From Planctomycetaceae bacterium (GTDB lineage Bacteria; Planctomycetota; Planctomycetia; Pirellulales; Pirellulaceae), in NCBI GenBank assembly GCA_002724245.1, contig PBOG01000042.1, positions 48,664-82,978 on the forward strand: 34,315 bases of DNA. The letters run 5' to 3'. Below are positions 8,746 to 17,577 of the stretch, piece by piece. The notes below the pieces were generated by a model. The model was not told where the DNA came from and did no database searches. It saw nothing but the letters and a program-made list of their open reading frames with translations. Position 1 is the stretch's first letter. Each line of letters begins with the position of its first letter. The position numbers were made by a program, and so were the translations under genes.

Positions 8746-10134
8746 ATGGACTCGCATAAGAAGTCGACGCGACGTGAAATGCTGTGCCGAGCCGCCGGAG
8801 GCTTTGGGGGGCTGGCGCTGGGCGGTATGCTGGCGGAACAGGACGGACACGTGGCGCGGGGCGCGGCAACCCATTGGCCAGCAAAAGCGAAGCGGGTCAT
8901 CTTTCTGTACATGACTGGTGGGGTGAGTCATGTCGATTCGTTTGACCATAAGCCGTTGCTCTATCGTGACCACGGCAAAACGATCCCGGTCGATAACTGG
9001 CAAGGGAAGCCAGGAAGTTACGCTCCGTATTTGAAAACGCCTGACTGGGAGTTTCAACACGGTGGGCAATGTGGAACGATGGTCAGTGATCTGTTTCCGC
9101 ATGTGCGCAGGATGGTCGACGAGCTGGCGGTGATTCGGTCAATGCATACCGAACATGCGAACCATTATGAAAGCACGCTGGGAATGCATTGTGGTTCGTG
9201 GACCTTTGCGCGGCCGAGTCTCGGGTCGTGGCTGACGTATGGATTGGGTACTGAGAACGCAGATCTGCCCGGTTTTGTGGTGGTGGCACCGGCTGAACCG
9301 TACGCGGGCGCGCAGGCCTGGTCGAGCGACTTTCTTCCCGCAATACATCAAGGCACTCGGATTCGACCCGGGAGGGATCCTGTGCCAAATTTGCGGCGTC
9401 GTGTGGCGGATGAAGAGCTGCAACGGCTCGAACTGGCGTTGCTGGGAGAAGCCAACCGGGAACATCTGCGGCAGCGGGCGGGGGATCGGCATTTAGAAGG
9501 GGTAATACAGTCGTTTGAAACGGCGTATGGCATGCAGCAGGCGGCGCCTGGTTTGTTCGATCTGACACAGGAGTCCCAGGCGACACTCGATCTTTACGGT
9601 GTGCAACCTGGTGATAGCGCTGGGTTTGGATGGCAGTGTTTGATGGGCCGGCGACTGTCCGAAATGGGGGTGCGCTTTGTCGAGTTGATTGATTCCGGTT
9701 CGTCTGGGAACTGGGATTCACACGCCAACATGCAAGATCATGTGGCGCGGGCTGGCAACGTCGATCGACCGATTGCGGCGTTACTGCAGGATCTGAAACA
9801 ACGTGGATTGCTGGATGAGACGCTGGTCGTCTGGACGACGGAATTTGGCCGCACGCCATATCACGAGGAGGCAAACCACCCTGGCCGCGAACATCACCGG
9901 CATGTGTTTTCGTCATGGTTGGCGGGGGCCGGCGTGCGCGGGGGCAGCGTCTACGGCGCATCCGATGAATATGGCATGCAGGTGGCGGAAGACGGGGTGC
10001 ATGTCCATGACTTTCACGCGACGATCCTGGCGTTGATGGGGATCGATCACGAACGGCTTACCTACCGACACGCGGGACGCGATTACCGGCTTACCGATGT
10101 CCATGGAACCGTGGTTCCGGCGCTGTTTGCATGA
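8746..10134 (+). CDS. DUF1501 protein, GREHH subtype
   Basis: This 462-residue DUF1501 protein pairs with the cytochrome-like gene just upstream. ATG 8746 is preferred over an earlier ATG at 8722 inside the upstream gene, because it leaves a normal twin-arginine signal (STRREMLCRAAGG, arginines 9-10). Family blocks are VIFLYMTGGVSHVDSFDHKP, RSMHTEHANHYEST, EFGRTP at 366-371 and GREHH at 380-384, where most family members have GRDHx. The C-terminus, ERLTYRHAGRDYRLTDVHG, is the hallmark of the subtype found next to DUF1549 genes. Tat export to the periplasm or cell surface is likely. Enzyme activity is unproven for the family; a hydrolase of the alkaline phosphatase superfamily is the working guess. 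Confidence 0.92.
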   Translation: MDSHKKSTRREMLCRAAGGFGGLALGGMLAEQDGHVARGAATHWPAKAKRVIFLYMTGGVSHVDSFDHKPLLYRDHGKTIPVDNWQGKPGSYAPYLKTPDWEFQHGGQCGTMVSDLFPHVRRMVDELAVIRSMHTEHANHYESTLGMHCGSWTFARPSLGSWLTYGLGTENADLPGFVVVAPAEPYAGAQAWSSDFLPAIHQGTRIRPGRDPVPNLRRRVADEELQRLELALLGEANREHLRQRAGDRHLEGVIQSFETAYGMQQAAPGLFDLTQESQATLDLYGVQPGDSAGFGWQCLMGRRLSEMGVRFVELIDSGSSGNWDSHANMQDHVARAGNVDRPIAALLQDLKQRGLLDETLVVWTTEFGRTPYHEEANHPGREHHRHVFSSWLAGAGVRGGSVYGASDEYGMQVAEDGVHVHDFHATILALMGIDHERLTYRHAGRDYRLTDVHGTVVPALFA

Positions 10135-10171
10135 GTTGCTGGCGGGACTGCAAGGGTTCAAACACAACTGG

Positions 10172-10200
10172 GTGACAGTGCTCTCGGCATCGTCTATAGT
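10172..10200 (+). promoter_or_regulatory. Sigma-70-like promoter for the DUF1080 gene
   Basis: GTGACA at 10172-10177 (5/6 to consensus), a 17-base spacer, then TATAGT at 10195-10200 (5/6). It sits 45 bases before the DUF1080 start in a 111-base gap, which suggests the gene can be transcribed independently of the operon upstream. The same CTATAGTG octamer recurs upstream of the gene at 22344. Confidence 0.55.
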
Positions 10201-10245
10201 GGCAGGTATTGCGAGTCGACACCATGTGATCCCAGGGAGACGTCC

Positions 10246-10914
10246 ATGCGCTATACAGTCCTTCGTTGTGCGGTGACCTGTTGCTGTGTTTTTTTCGCCC
10301 AGTTGGCGGTCGCAGCCGAGAAAGACGCGCAGGGAGTGGCGCTGTTTAACGGTAAAGACTTGACCGGCTGGGCACACTTCCTGGTCGACGCGAAGGTTAA
10401 GAAGGAGCAGGTGTGGAGCGTGAAGGATGGCGTGCTGGTATGTCAGGGCAAACCCGGGGGCTATCTGCGGACAACGAAAAAGTACGAAGACTTTAAACTC
10501 GTCGTCGAGTGGCGTTGGGCGGAAAAGCCTGGCAATAGCGGCGTGTTGATGCGGATCACCGGCAAACCGACCATGCTTCCTAACTGTATGGAAGCGCAGC
10601 TGGCCAGCGGCAACGCCGGTGACATGTATGGTTTCCAGGGATTTAAGGTAGGCGGTGACAAGGCGCGTTTTTCAGCCAATCCCAATGCGGTTGGCGGCTT
10701 GACGAATTTGAAGAAGATTACGGGCAACGAAAAGAAACCGGGCGAATGGAATCGGTATGACATTACGGTCAAGGGCGATACGGTGACGCTGCTGGTCAAC
10801 GGGAAAAAAGTGAACCAGGCGAGTGGTTGTACGGTCCGACCGGGGTACATTGGTTTGCAATCTGAGGGCGGTGTCATCCATTTTCGCAACGTGCATATAA
10901 CGCCCCTCAAATAG
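10246..10914 (+). CDS. DUF1080 protein (3-keto-disaccharide hydrolase-like)
   Basis: The 222-residue protein has a Sec signal peptide (VLRCAVTCCCVFFAQLAVAA) followed by a single DUF1080 domain, a concanavalin-like beta-jellyroll. Diagnostic pieces are GVALFNGKDLTGW, VWSVKDGVLVCQG, YEDFKLVVEWRW, GNSGVLMRI and, at the end, GYIGLQSEGGVIHFRNV followed by HITPL. Some DUF1080 members are now linked to hydrolysis of 3-keto-glycosides; others may simply bind glycans. The length is usual for a one-domain member. ATG 10246 follows a GGGAGA Shine-Dalgarno. The position behind two DUF1501 genes and a cytochrome-like gene suggests a shared extracytoplasmic carbohydrate task, which is inference. Confidence 0.92.
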   Translation: MRYTVLRCAVTCCCVFFAQLAVAAEKDAQGVALFNGKDLTGWAHFLVDAKVKKEQVWSVKDGVLVCQGKPGGYLRTTKKYEDFKLVVEWRWAEKPGNSGVLMRITGKPTMLPNCMEAQLASGNAGDMYGFQGFKVGGDKARFSANPNAVGGLTNLKKITGNEKKPGEWNRYDITVKGDTVTLLVNGKKVNQASGCTVRPGYIGLQSEGGVIHFRNVHITPLK

Positions 10915-10921
10915 TTGCGAT

Positions 10922-10941
10922 GCGGTCTGAAATAGACCCGC
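10922..10941 (+). terminator. Possible transcription terminator after DUF1080
   Basis: The hairpin GGTCT-GAAAT-AGACC at 10924-10938 is extended by a GC/GC pair (10922-10923 with 10940-10941) across one bulged C. It begins seven bases after the DUF1080 stop. No T-run follows, so it may be a weak terminator or only an mRNA-stabilising hairpin. Confidence 0.35.
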
Positions 10942-11152
10942 TGCATACCGAGCGCCGGCTACGGTGGCGATGCACGTGTGGTTTGGGTATCGGACGCATC
11001 ATTTGTGGTTTTGCCCAGTGACGGATTCGCGACGTGAGAATCCAGGTCTGGAGCGGGCCGTTCCTGACAAGTAAAATGGAGTGGGGGGATCCGGGACATC
11101 AGGTGTATCTGGTGTCTGCTGCCCGTCGCGCCCTTATGCAAAGGCGATCACC

Positions 11153-11380
11153 GTGGAAGAGGAAATCGTATTGACGACAGCCGAACAGCGCGTGATGCGC
11201 ACGTTCAGGCGTTTTTTGATGACGCCTGGTCAAATGCTCTGCTTTTATGGGCCGAATCTCAAACAGAATCTCACCACGCTTGAGCGCCTGACGGAGCGAG
11301 ATTTTCTCGTCAAGGAAAAATTTCAGGGCGGCTACTCCCTCACGCTGGAAGGTTACGCAGCTATGAACAGCTGCGACTAA
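11153..11380 (+). CDS. Small winged-helix-like protein
   Basis: This ORF encodes 75 residues from GTG 11153, preceded by AAAGG. TTG 11171, preceded by AGAGGA, is an alternative start that gives 69 residues. The sequence has three predicted helices and then a two-strand wing: EQRVMRTFRRFLMTPGQML, LKQNLTTLERLTERDFLV, then GGYSLTLEGYAAM. The order helix, recognition-like helix, then 'YSLTxxG' is what winged-helix DNA-binding proteins show, so a small regulator is possible. It is also a plausible cytoplasmic protein of unknown role. No signal peptide is present. It stands alone, convergent with the minus-strand cytochrome-like gene, whose stop is 83 bases away. I do not recognise a named family. 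Confidence 0.6.
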   Translation: MEEEIVLTTAEQRVMRTFRRFLMTPGQMLCFYGPNLKQNLTTLERLTERDFLVKEKFQGGYSLTLEGYAAMNSCD

Positions 11381-11463
11381 CGGCGCCCGTCGAGATACGT
11401 GTCAGCAATAGGCGGGTGCGGAATCCACCCAAGCTGGCAGGGAAACACAGGCCGCGGGCTGGC

Positions 11464-14436
11464 TTAATCGATGTAGAGGAATTCGTTGGAACACTGCAAC
11501 ATGTGTACGAAGCTCACCAGGGCGCTTTCCCGGGCAATGTCGGCAGGCTGTCCGTTCTTGCTATGCAAAACGGTCAGCCGGTCTAGATAAGCGCGGGCCG
11601 CGGCGGTCTCGCGGTCCGAGGGCGGTCGCACAAAGGTGATCCAATAGGCCTCACGGATTTCTGTATCTCGAGTCGCCCCGTCTCCCAGTTGGCGGTGAAG
11701 CCGTTGTGCCAGGTGGGTGGCGTGTTCTGCGAAGAAGGCGCTGTTGATCATCGTGAGTGACTGCAGCGGAGTCGCTGAAGGGACACGATGTGTGCAATTC
11801 ACGTCGATAATCGGGTAGTCAAAGACGCCCAGTAAACTCAACGGATAGGTGCGACGGGCCAGCAGATAGATACTGCGGCGGGCCACACTATTGGGTGCGG
11901 CTTTACTGGAAACGGTCTGGAGCCCTGTGGGAGTAGCTTCCAGAGCGACTGGTGGCCCACCCATGGCGTAGTCAGCGCGGTCGCTAATGGACAAGACTGA
12001 ATCCCGTAGTGCCTCCGCATCGAGGCGCCGCATGTTCATCTTCCATAGATAACGGTTGGCGGGGTCCACCGTGGCGCCACGGGGCTGCGTCTGACCAGAA
12101 GCCTGCCGATATGCGGAAGAAGACATTAATTGACGGTGCAGTTGTTTCGCGCTAAAGCCACCGCGGATGAAATTGACCGCCAGCCAATCGAGCAATTGCG
12201 GGTGCGTCGGCCGAGCACCGCTGGCTCCAAAATTACCCGGAGTGCGTACGATGCCGTGACCGAAATGGTGTTGCCAGGTCCGGTTGACAATGACGCGAGC
12301 TGCCAACGGGTGCTCTGGAGCTGTCAGCCACTGGGCCAGCGCCAGACGCATCCCCGTTGTATCACCGATGGCATTGGCCGCTCGGACTGGATGGGTGGAG
12401 ACAGGTGGCGACAGGACGCTCAGAAAACCGGCGGCGACCTTGGGTCCGGCAAAATCAACGTCGCCGCGGTGGAGCAGACGAATCGTAGGGGCCGGGCCGA
12501 CGTCCCAGAGTGCTTGGATTTTCTCCAGAGTCAGCGTTTTCAAGGTAGTCCGGTTGGTTGCGATCTTACTATTCAATAACGCAACGTCACGGCGCACGTC
12601 TGCGGGCAGAGCTCGATCGATCCGTTCGTTGCTGATCGTAAGCTGCTTCTTGTAACGCGCGGCAAGCTTCTTCTGTTCGGCGGATCGCTTCTTCTCGCTC
12701 GTTTGGAACGCCTCGCGGGCCGCGGTGCGGTCGCCTGGTGGAAGCTTGGCGATCTCGGCCTCAAAAAGTTTCGCTTGTGTGGCGCTGCGAAGCTGGCTGG
12801 CGTTCTTGGTGAACCGCGCCAAGTCTGCCTCCAGTTCCTTTTTCCGTTCCGCGATCAGGGCCTGCTCCTGACGCGAACGATCGTAGAGATAACGTTGTTT
12901 GGGAGGCAGCCACTGCGTGGGATTGTACGCGGAGGTGAAGAGCGAAAGGAATCGGTAGTAGTCGACCTGAGGAATGGGATCGAATTTGTGGTCGTGGCAA
13001 CGTGCGCACGCCAGTGTCAGGCCAAGTGTGCTGGATGAAAAGCGTTCCATCAATTTGAAAAGTGCCTCGTAGCGATCGAAGGGCAAATTGGAGATGTCTT
13101 CGTCAGTGGCATCGAGGACATTGCGCAGGAAGCCCGTCGCAGTCAGCAACTCCCGGATCTCTGGGGTGAAACGGGCCGCGCCACGCCAGTCGACCAGTTC
13201 ATCGCCGGCGATTTGTTCGGTGAGGAATCGGTCCCAGGGTTTGTCGGCGTTGGTAGCTCGGATGACGTAGTCGCGATAACGCCAGAAGCCGGGCGACAAG
13301 GTTGCCGTCGTAGGATTGAAATCCTTGCCGGTCGTATCGATGTAACCGACTACGTCAAGCCAATGTCGGCCCCAGCGTTCGCCATAGCGTGGGGATGCCA
13401 GCAGTTGGTCGAGCAGACGTTCGTAATGGTCGGGGCGGGTGTTAGCGAGGTATCGCTGTGCGGTACTGGGAGATGGGGGTGTACCCAGAAGATCGAAATA
13501 CGCGCGTCGTAACAAAGTGCGCCGGGAGGCGGGGGCTGAAAAGGTGAGGCCCTGTGCCTCTAGAGCCTGGATCAGGAAGTGGTCGACAGGCGTGCGGACG
13601 CGGAGTTGGACGGCAACGGGGGGAAGTGGCGCAGCGAGCGGTGGTTGGAACGACCAGAAGTCGCGGTCCGCAGAAGAGATGGAAGTTTCTAACACCACGT
13701 CGGTCGTGTTTGTGGTGTCGATGTAGTCGCGGAAATTTCCGCGGTCGATCCAGGCCGTGATGGTACGTATCTGTTGGCTGGTCAACGGCGTTCCTTCACC
13801 GGGAGGTGGCATAGCGTGGCTGGCGACTTTCCGAATCAGCACGCTTTTTTCAGAAAACCCTTCATGAATGACTGGCCCGCTGGAACTGCCACGCACAAGG
13901 CCGATCAGGCTTTGAAGATTGAGTTGGGCATCCGGTGTGTCACCGCCGTGGCAGGCCGTGCAATGTACCGTCAGAATTGGCTGAATATCCCGCTCGTAGG
14001 CGGTGAACTGCGCCTGAACTTCGGGGGGGAACGTCTGGGAACTGGCCGCGGGCGCGCCAGCCAGGATCCATCGTCGAATGGTTTCTATTTCCGCATCGTT
14101 CATTTCCAATTTGAAAAGCTTCAGCGGCATTTCTCTGGTCGAGACCTTTTGCCAAAGGAGGCTGTTTTCCAGTGATCCAGGGACGATGACGGGGCCATTC
14201 TGACTTCCTCGCAACGCCAAACGAGCGCTGCGTAAATCAAGTCCGAGTTGGGGTGAACTTTTACCGTGGCAATTGAAACAGTAGCGTGTAAAGAGCGGAA
14301 GTACGTCCTTTTCAAATATGGGGTCCGCCGCTGTGCAGGCCACAGACAAGAGCAGGTTTACCACGACCAGCGGCGGGGCCCAGATATGCGTTCTGGTAAA
14401 TACCGACCGGGATCGACTGTGTGGCGAGTTGCTCAT
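11464..14436 (-). CDS. Double-PSCyt1 DUF1549-DUF1553 cytochrome-like protein
   Basis: The 990-residue exported protein carries two tandem PSCyt1 units. The N-terminal hydrophobic segment (PPLVVVNLLLSVACTAA) is a Sec signal. The first heme motif, CFNCH, is at 53-57 and the second, CTACH, at 159-163; each is followed by the usual 'LDLRS/LNLQS...GPVI' repeat and a MPL/MPP loop. DUF1549 spans about 290-510, with a further CARCHDHKFDP from 477. Residues about 530-640 are a charged, lysine/glutamate-rich coiled coil. DUF1553 then runs to the end (LAARVIVNRTWQHHFGHG, final CSNEFLYID). Two N-terminal CxxCH units suggest a diheme electron carrier. It is the last gene of a minus-strand run, 62 bases after a DUF1501 gene of the subtype that accompanies such proteins. 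Confidence 0.9.
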   Translation of the reverse strand: MSNSPHSRSRSVFTRTHIWAPPLVVVNLLLSVACTAADPIFEKDVLPLFTRYCFNCHGKSSPQLGLDLRSARLALRGSQNGPVIVPGSLENSLLWQKVSTREMPLKLFKLEMNDAEIETIRRWILAGAPAASSQTFPPEVQAQFTAYERDIQPILTVHCTACHGGDTPDAQLNLQSLIGLVRGSSSGPVIHEGFSEKSVLIRKVASHAMPPPGEGTPLTSQQIRTITAWIDRGNFRDYIDTTNTTDVVLETSISSADRDFWSFQPPLAAPLPPVAVQLRVRTPVDHFLIQALEAQGLTFSAPASRRTLLRRAYFDLLGTPPSPSTAQRYLANTRPDHYERLLDQLLASPRYGERWGRHWLDVVGYIDTTGKDFNPTTATLSPGFWRYRDYVIRATNADKPWDRFLTEQIAGDELVDWRGAARFTPEIRELLTATGFLRNVLDATDEDISNLPFDRYEALFKLMERFSSSTLGLTLACARCHDHKFDPIPQVDYYRFLSLFTSAYNPTQWLPPKQRYLYDRSRQEQALIAERKKELEADLARFTKNASQLRSATQAKLFEAEIAKLPPGDRTAAREAFQTSEKKRSAEQKKLAARYKKQLTISNERIDRALPADVRRDVALLNSKIATNRTTLKTLTLEKIQALWDVGPAPTIRLLHRGDVDFAGPKVAAGFLSVLSPPVSTHPVRAANAIGDTTGMRLALAQWLTAPEHPLAARVIVNRTWQHHFGHGIVRTPGNFGASGARPTHPQLLDWLAVNFIRGGFSAKQLHRQLMSSSAYRQASGQTQPRGATVDPANRYLWKMNMRRLDAEALRDSVLSISDRADYAMGGPPVALEATPTGLQTVSSKAAPNSVARRSIYLLARRTYPLSLLGVFDYPIIDVNCTHRVPSATPLQSLTMINSAFFAEHATHLAQRLHRQLGDGATRDTEIREAYWITFVRPPSDRETAAARAYLDRLTVLHSKNGQPADIARESALVSFVHMLQCSNEFLYID

Positions 14437-14498
14437 GGATCGTGATGCTCACAGGGGAGTCAGGTAAAGAAACGCTGAGGAGAAGGGGATCCTGCGGC

Positions 14499-15932
14499 TC
14501 AAACGTAGACCTGGTTGCTGACCAGGTCAGGGACGACTTCGGCACCCGTTACGGTCACGTCAGCGGGAGTTTCCTTTCGACCACCATAAGGATATTGGAC
14601 GCGACGGTGGTCCAGGCCGAGTTGATGTACGACGGTGGCGATCATGTCCGGGACACTGACACGATTGACGACACTGCGGTACCCAAACGGATCGGTCTCC
14701 CCGTAAATTAATCCCCGACGAAAGCCACCGCCGGCAAACCAGATGGTGAACGCATTGCGGTTGTGGTCCCGCCCGGTTCCCTGCTGGGTGGTCGGAAGCC
14801 TGCCGAATTCGCCGGCCCACATGACGATTGTCTGATCAAGAAGTCCGCGTTGTTTCAGGTCCTTGACGAGGGCAGTAGCGCCTTGGTCTGTTTCGGTGGC
14901 AATCTTGGGCATTTGACTGCGAATGTTGCTATGGTGATCCCAGGGTTGGCCGGGGCTGGTCAGGACCTGAACAAAACGGACCCCGGATTCGACCAGACGT
15001 CGTGCCATCAAACAGCGGGCACCGTACTTTGCTGTGGCGGGCTGGTCGAGCCCGTACATCGTGCGCGTTGCCGCGGTTTCCTGCGAGAGGTCCAGCACCT
15101 GGGGTGCCTCGAGCTGCATCCGCGCCGCTAGTTCAAAATTCTGGATGCGTGTCTCGAGTTCGCTTTCGCCAGGTCGCTGTTGACGATGGTCCGCGTTGAG
15201 TTGTTGCAGGAATGCGAGGTTTTCACGTTGGGCCCCAGGGGGTAACGGACGGGCGGGGTTGAGGTGCTGGATCGGAGCGCCACGGGTACTGAATTCGACA
15301 CCCTGATAGAGGGCCGGTAGATACGCATTGGCCCAGAGTTGCTTTCCACCAATTGTGTAGCCATCGGGATCTCGCAAGACGACATACGCTGGTAAATTCT
15401 GGTTTTCCGTTCCCAGTGCGTAGCTAATCCAGGCACCCATGACCGGTCGCCCGGGAAAGATCTTGCAGGTCAGCAGCATGTTTAGACCTTCCAGGTGATT
15501 GTTGTGTTCGGTGTGCATGGACCGAACAAAACAAAGGTCGTCCACAATGTTGCTGACGTGCGGTAACGCTTCGGAAATATCCATGCCCGATTCCCCATAG
15601 CGAGCGAATTTCAACGGGGACGGCAAGAGCGCGTTTTTGTTGTCGGGCTGATGGATCTCTACACCGTCGGGATGGGGTTGCCCGGCCCGGCGGCTCAATT
15701 CCGGCTTGGGGTCGAACAGGTCCATTTGGCTAGGACCGCCGTTTTGGACGAGTTGAATCACAGCGCGTGCGGGTGCCGGGAAGTGGGTCGGCTGGGGACG
15801 CAGGCTTTTGCCCCGCTGTACTGCCGCGTTTGCTGCCGATTCGCCGAGTAGGCCAGCCAGAGCCATACGGCCAAAACCGAGGCAGGAAGTTTCCAGGAGG
15901 GCACGACGGGATGGGGTAAACATGCTTTTCAT
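14499..15932 (-). CDS. DUF1501 protein, GRDHN subtype
   Basis: This is a 477-residue DUF1501 protein with a twin-arginine start (PSRRALLETSCLGFGRMALAG, arginines 9-10). Family blocks are VIQLVQNGGPSQMDLFDPKP, RSMHTEHNNHLEGLN, GEFGRLP from 374 and GRDHN at 387-391. The end has the LGLDHRRVQYPYGGR pattern of the DUF1549-partner subtype. ATG 15932 and ATG 15921 both fit; the first is used. It precedes the double-PSCyt1 gene by 62 bases on the same strand, matching the DUF1501/DUF1549 pairing seen in the other two operons. Tat export is likely and the substrate is unknown. Confidence 0.91.
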   Translation of the reverse strand: MKSMFTPSRRALLETSCLGFGRMALAGLLGESAANAAVQRGKSLRPQPTHFPAPARAVIQLVQNGGPSQMDLFDPKPELSRRAGQPHPDGVEIHQPDNKNALLPSPLKFARYGESGMDISEALPHVSNIVDDLCFVRSMHTEHNNHLEGLNMLLTCKIFPGRPVMGAWISYALGTENQNLPAYVVLRDPDGYTIGGKQLWANAYLPALYQGVEFSTRGAPIQHLNPARPLPPGAQRENLAFLQQLNADHRQQRPGESELETRIQNFELAARMQLEAPQVLDLSQETAATRTMYGLDQPATAKYGARCLMARRLVESGVRFVQVLTSPGQPWDHHSNIRSQMPKIATETDQGATALVKDLKQRGLLDQTIVMWAGEFGRLPTTQQGTGRDHNRNAFTIWFAGGGFRRGLIYGETDPFGYRSVVNRVSVPDMIATVVHQLGLDHRRVQYPYGGRKETPADVTVTGAEVVPDLVSNQVYV

Positions 15933-15986
15933 GGTCCAATAAAGACGAAGGAAAGAACGTCGTCGAGCCGTGAAACAGGGACTGCA

Positions 15987-16013
15987 ATCGCTATTTTATC
16001 GTAAAATAATCGC
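15987..16013. promoter_or_regulatory. AT-rich inverted repeat with flanking direct repeats
   Basis: TATTTTA at 15992-15998 and TAAAATA at 16002-16008 form a perfect 7-bp inverted repeat around TCG. Both sides are flanked by the same direct repeat ATCGC (15987-15991 and 16009-16013). It lies in the 116-base gap upstream of the DUF1501 gene starting at 15932. On the minus strand one arm supplies a TAAAAT that could be a -10 box. It may be an operator or promoter; no regulator is identified. Confidence 0.35.
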
Positions 16014-16048
16014 TGCGCGCAGTTTCCAGAGGCGTCAGGCTTGTCGCA

Positions 16049-17488
16049 TTAAAACAAACCTGCCACGGGGTTGCCTGACTCGACAAGGCGGCGGGGGCGG
16101 TTGAGGTTATCGAGGTATTCGGTGGCGGGGTTGATTCCGATTGCGTGGTAGAGTGTGGCGAGCAAATCGTATGGATGCATGGCATCGTCTGCGGGCCAGG
16201 CACCGTGGTGGTCGGAACGACCGTAACTGCGGCCTCCGCGGACACCACCTCCGGCGATGAGGAAGCTGTAGCACTCAGGCCAGTGGTCGCGGCCACCGGG
16301 TCCGACGTTGTTTGTTGTCTGGGCACCGATCCGCGGTGAACGACCAAATTCGCCGATGGCCACCACCAGGGTAGTTTCCAGCAGGCCGCGTTGCGCCAGG
16401 TCTTCTAGGAGTGCCGACAGAGAGTGATCGAGAACAGGGCAGCGGTGGTCTCGTAACATGGGGAAGTTGTTGCGGTGCGTATCCCATGACCCGTCGGGGC
16501 CAGGTACGGGTTCTTCGTCCGATCGACCGGGCCAGGTAACCTGAACAAACCGGGTGTCCGCTTCGATCAAACGCCTCGCGAGGAGCAACGATTGACCGAA
16601 ACGCGTCATTCCATACCGCTCGCGGAGTCGCACTGGTTCCTGGTGTAAATGGAACGCCGCCAACGCCTGGCGGCTTTGCAAGAGCGCCATCGCCTGGTCA
16701 TAGAAACCGTCGAACGTGGTGTTGGAGTTTTCAATCTGATGGTAGCGTGCGTCGACCACCTTGCGTAAATCAAGTCGGGACGCAATTCGCTCAAGTGGCA
16801 TGTCTGGTGGCAAAGTGAATCCGGCTGGTGCCAGGGGCTGTGTCGCGTCGTCGTAGAGGGTGTAGGGGTCGTAGGCGGCGCCGTGCAGGCCTGCAGATTG
16901 TCCAACCCCGACAATGCGGCCCTCCATCACCGGTGCGCCAACTGCGACATTGCTGAAAGAACCGCGCGGCGCTGGCTGGTAGCGTGCAATGTTGGCTCCG
17001 AGCGAGGGGAGGTCCTCACGCGAGGGAGCGACGGCCAACCCGGTAGGTGTAAAGTTTGTCGGGTTATGTCCCGTCATCAGCATATAGATGGCGGCACCGT
17101 GGTTGCGGAGCCCTTTGGGATCAACTCCGATCGAACGCACAATAGTGTAGTGGTCGGATTGCTGCGCCAGTTTGGGCAAAACTTCACCCAGTTGCAGACC
17201 GGGCGTACGCGTGCTTATCGGTTTGAACTCGCCGCGAATGTCAGCAGGTGCCTGGGGTTTAGGATCCCATAAATCAATATGGCTCGGGGAACCCTGGAGG
17301 TAGACCAGCAAGACGGACTTTGCGGAACCGAAACCACGATCCTGGCGGGGCCGGATTTCAGACGATTCGAGTTGCCGTAACAGCTGCGGTAGAGACCATC
17401 CCAGCAGCGACATGCCGCCGATCGTCAGGAGTGAACGCCGCGGTAAGCCATGGCGGCCCAGCATACATTGGTCGGATACGGTAAACAC
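16049..17488 (-). CDS. DUF1501 protein, GRDHW subtype
   Basis: This 479-residue DUF1501 protein has a twin-arginine signal (LPRRSLLTIGGMSLLGW, arginines 17-18). Blocks include SVLLVYLQGSPSHIDLWDPKP, the IRGEFKPIST segment, GEFGRSP from 379 and GRDHW at 399-403, with a longer loop between the last two than in its paralogues. It ends in the subtype pattern TEYLDNLNRPRRLV. It sits between two other DUF1501 genes on the same strand (gaps of 89 and 116 bases) and has no cytochrome-like gene of its own beside it. Tat export is likely. Function beyond membership of the alkaline-phosphatase-like superfamily is unknown. Confidence 0.91.
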   Translation of the reverse strand: MFTVSDQCMLGRHGLPRRSLLTIGGMSLLGWSLPQLLRQLESSEIRPRQDRGFGSAKSVLLVYLQGSPSHIDLWDPKPQAPADIRGEFKPISTRTPGLQLGEVLPKLAQQSDHYTIVRSIGVDPKGLRNHGAAIYMLMTGHNPTNFTPTGLAVAPSREDLPSLGANIARYQPAPRGSFSNVAVGAPVMEGRIVGVGQSAGLHGAAYDPYTLYDDATQPLAPAGFTLPPDMPLERIASRLDLRKVVDARYHQIENSNTTFDGFYDQAMALLQSRQALAAFHLHQEPVRLRERYGMTRFGQSLLLARRLIEADTRFVQVTWPGRSDEEPVPGPDGSWDTHRNNFPMLRDHRCPVLDHSLSALLEDLAQRGLLETTLVVAIGEFGRSPRIGAQTTNNVGPGGRDHWPECYSFLIAGGGVRGGRSYGRSDHHGAWPADDAMHPYDLLATLYHAIGINPATEYLDNLNRPRRLVESGNPVAGLF

Positions 17489-17577
17489 GTGTGGTACCAG
17501 GTGTCGAGGGATACGTCGGCGGGGTAGAGTGGTGAACCGGTGGTGAGTGTAACGGGAGCCAAAAGCGGACGCGAGGA

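Noticed and set aside
11434-11450. GGGTG/CACCC-type hairpin between the small winged-helix ORF and the double-PSCyt1 gene
   Set aside because: It is a short stem with no T-run; too weak to call a terminator.
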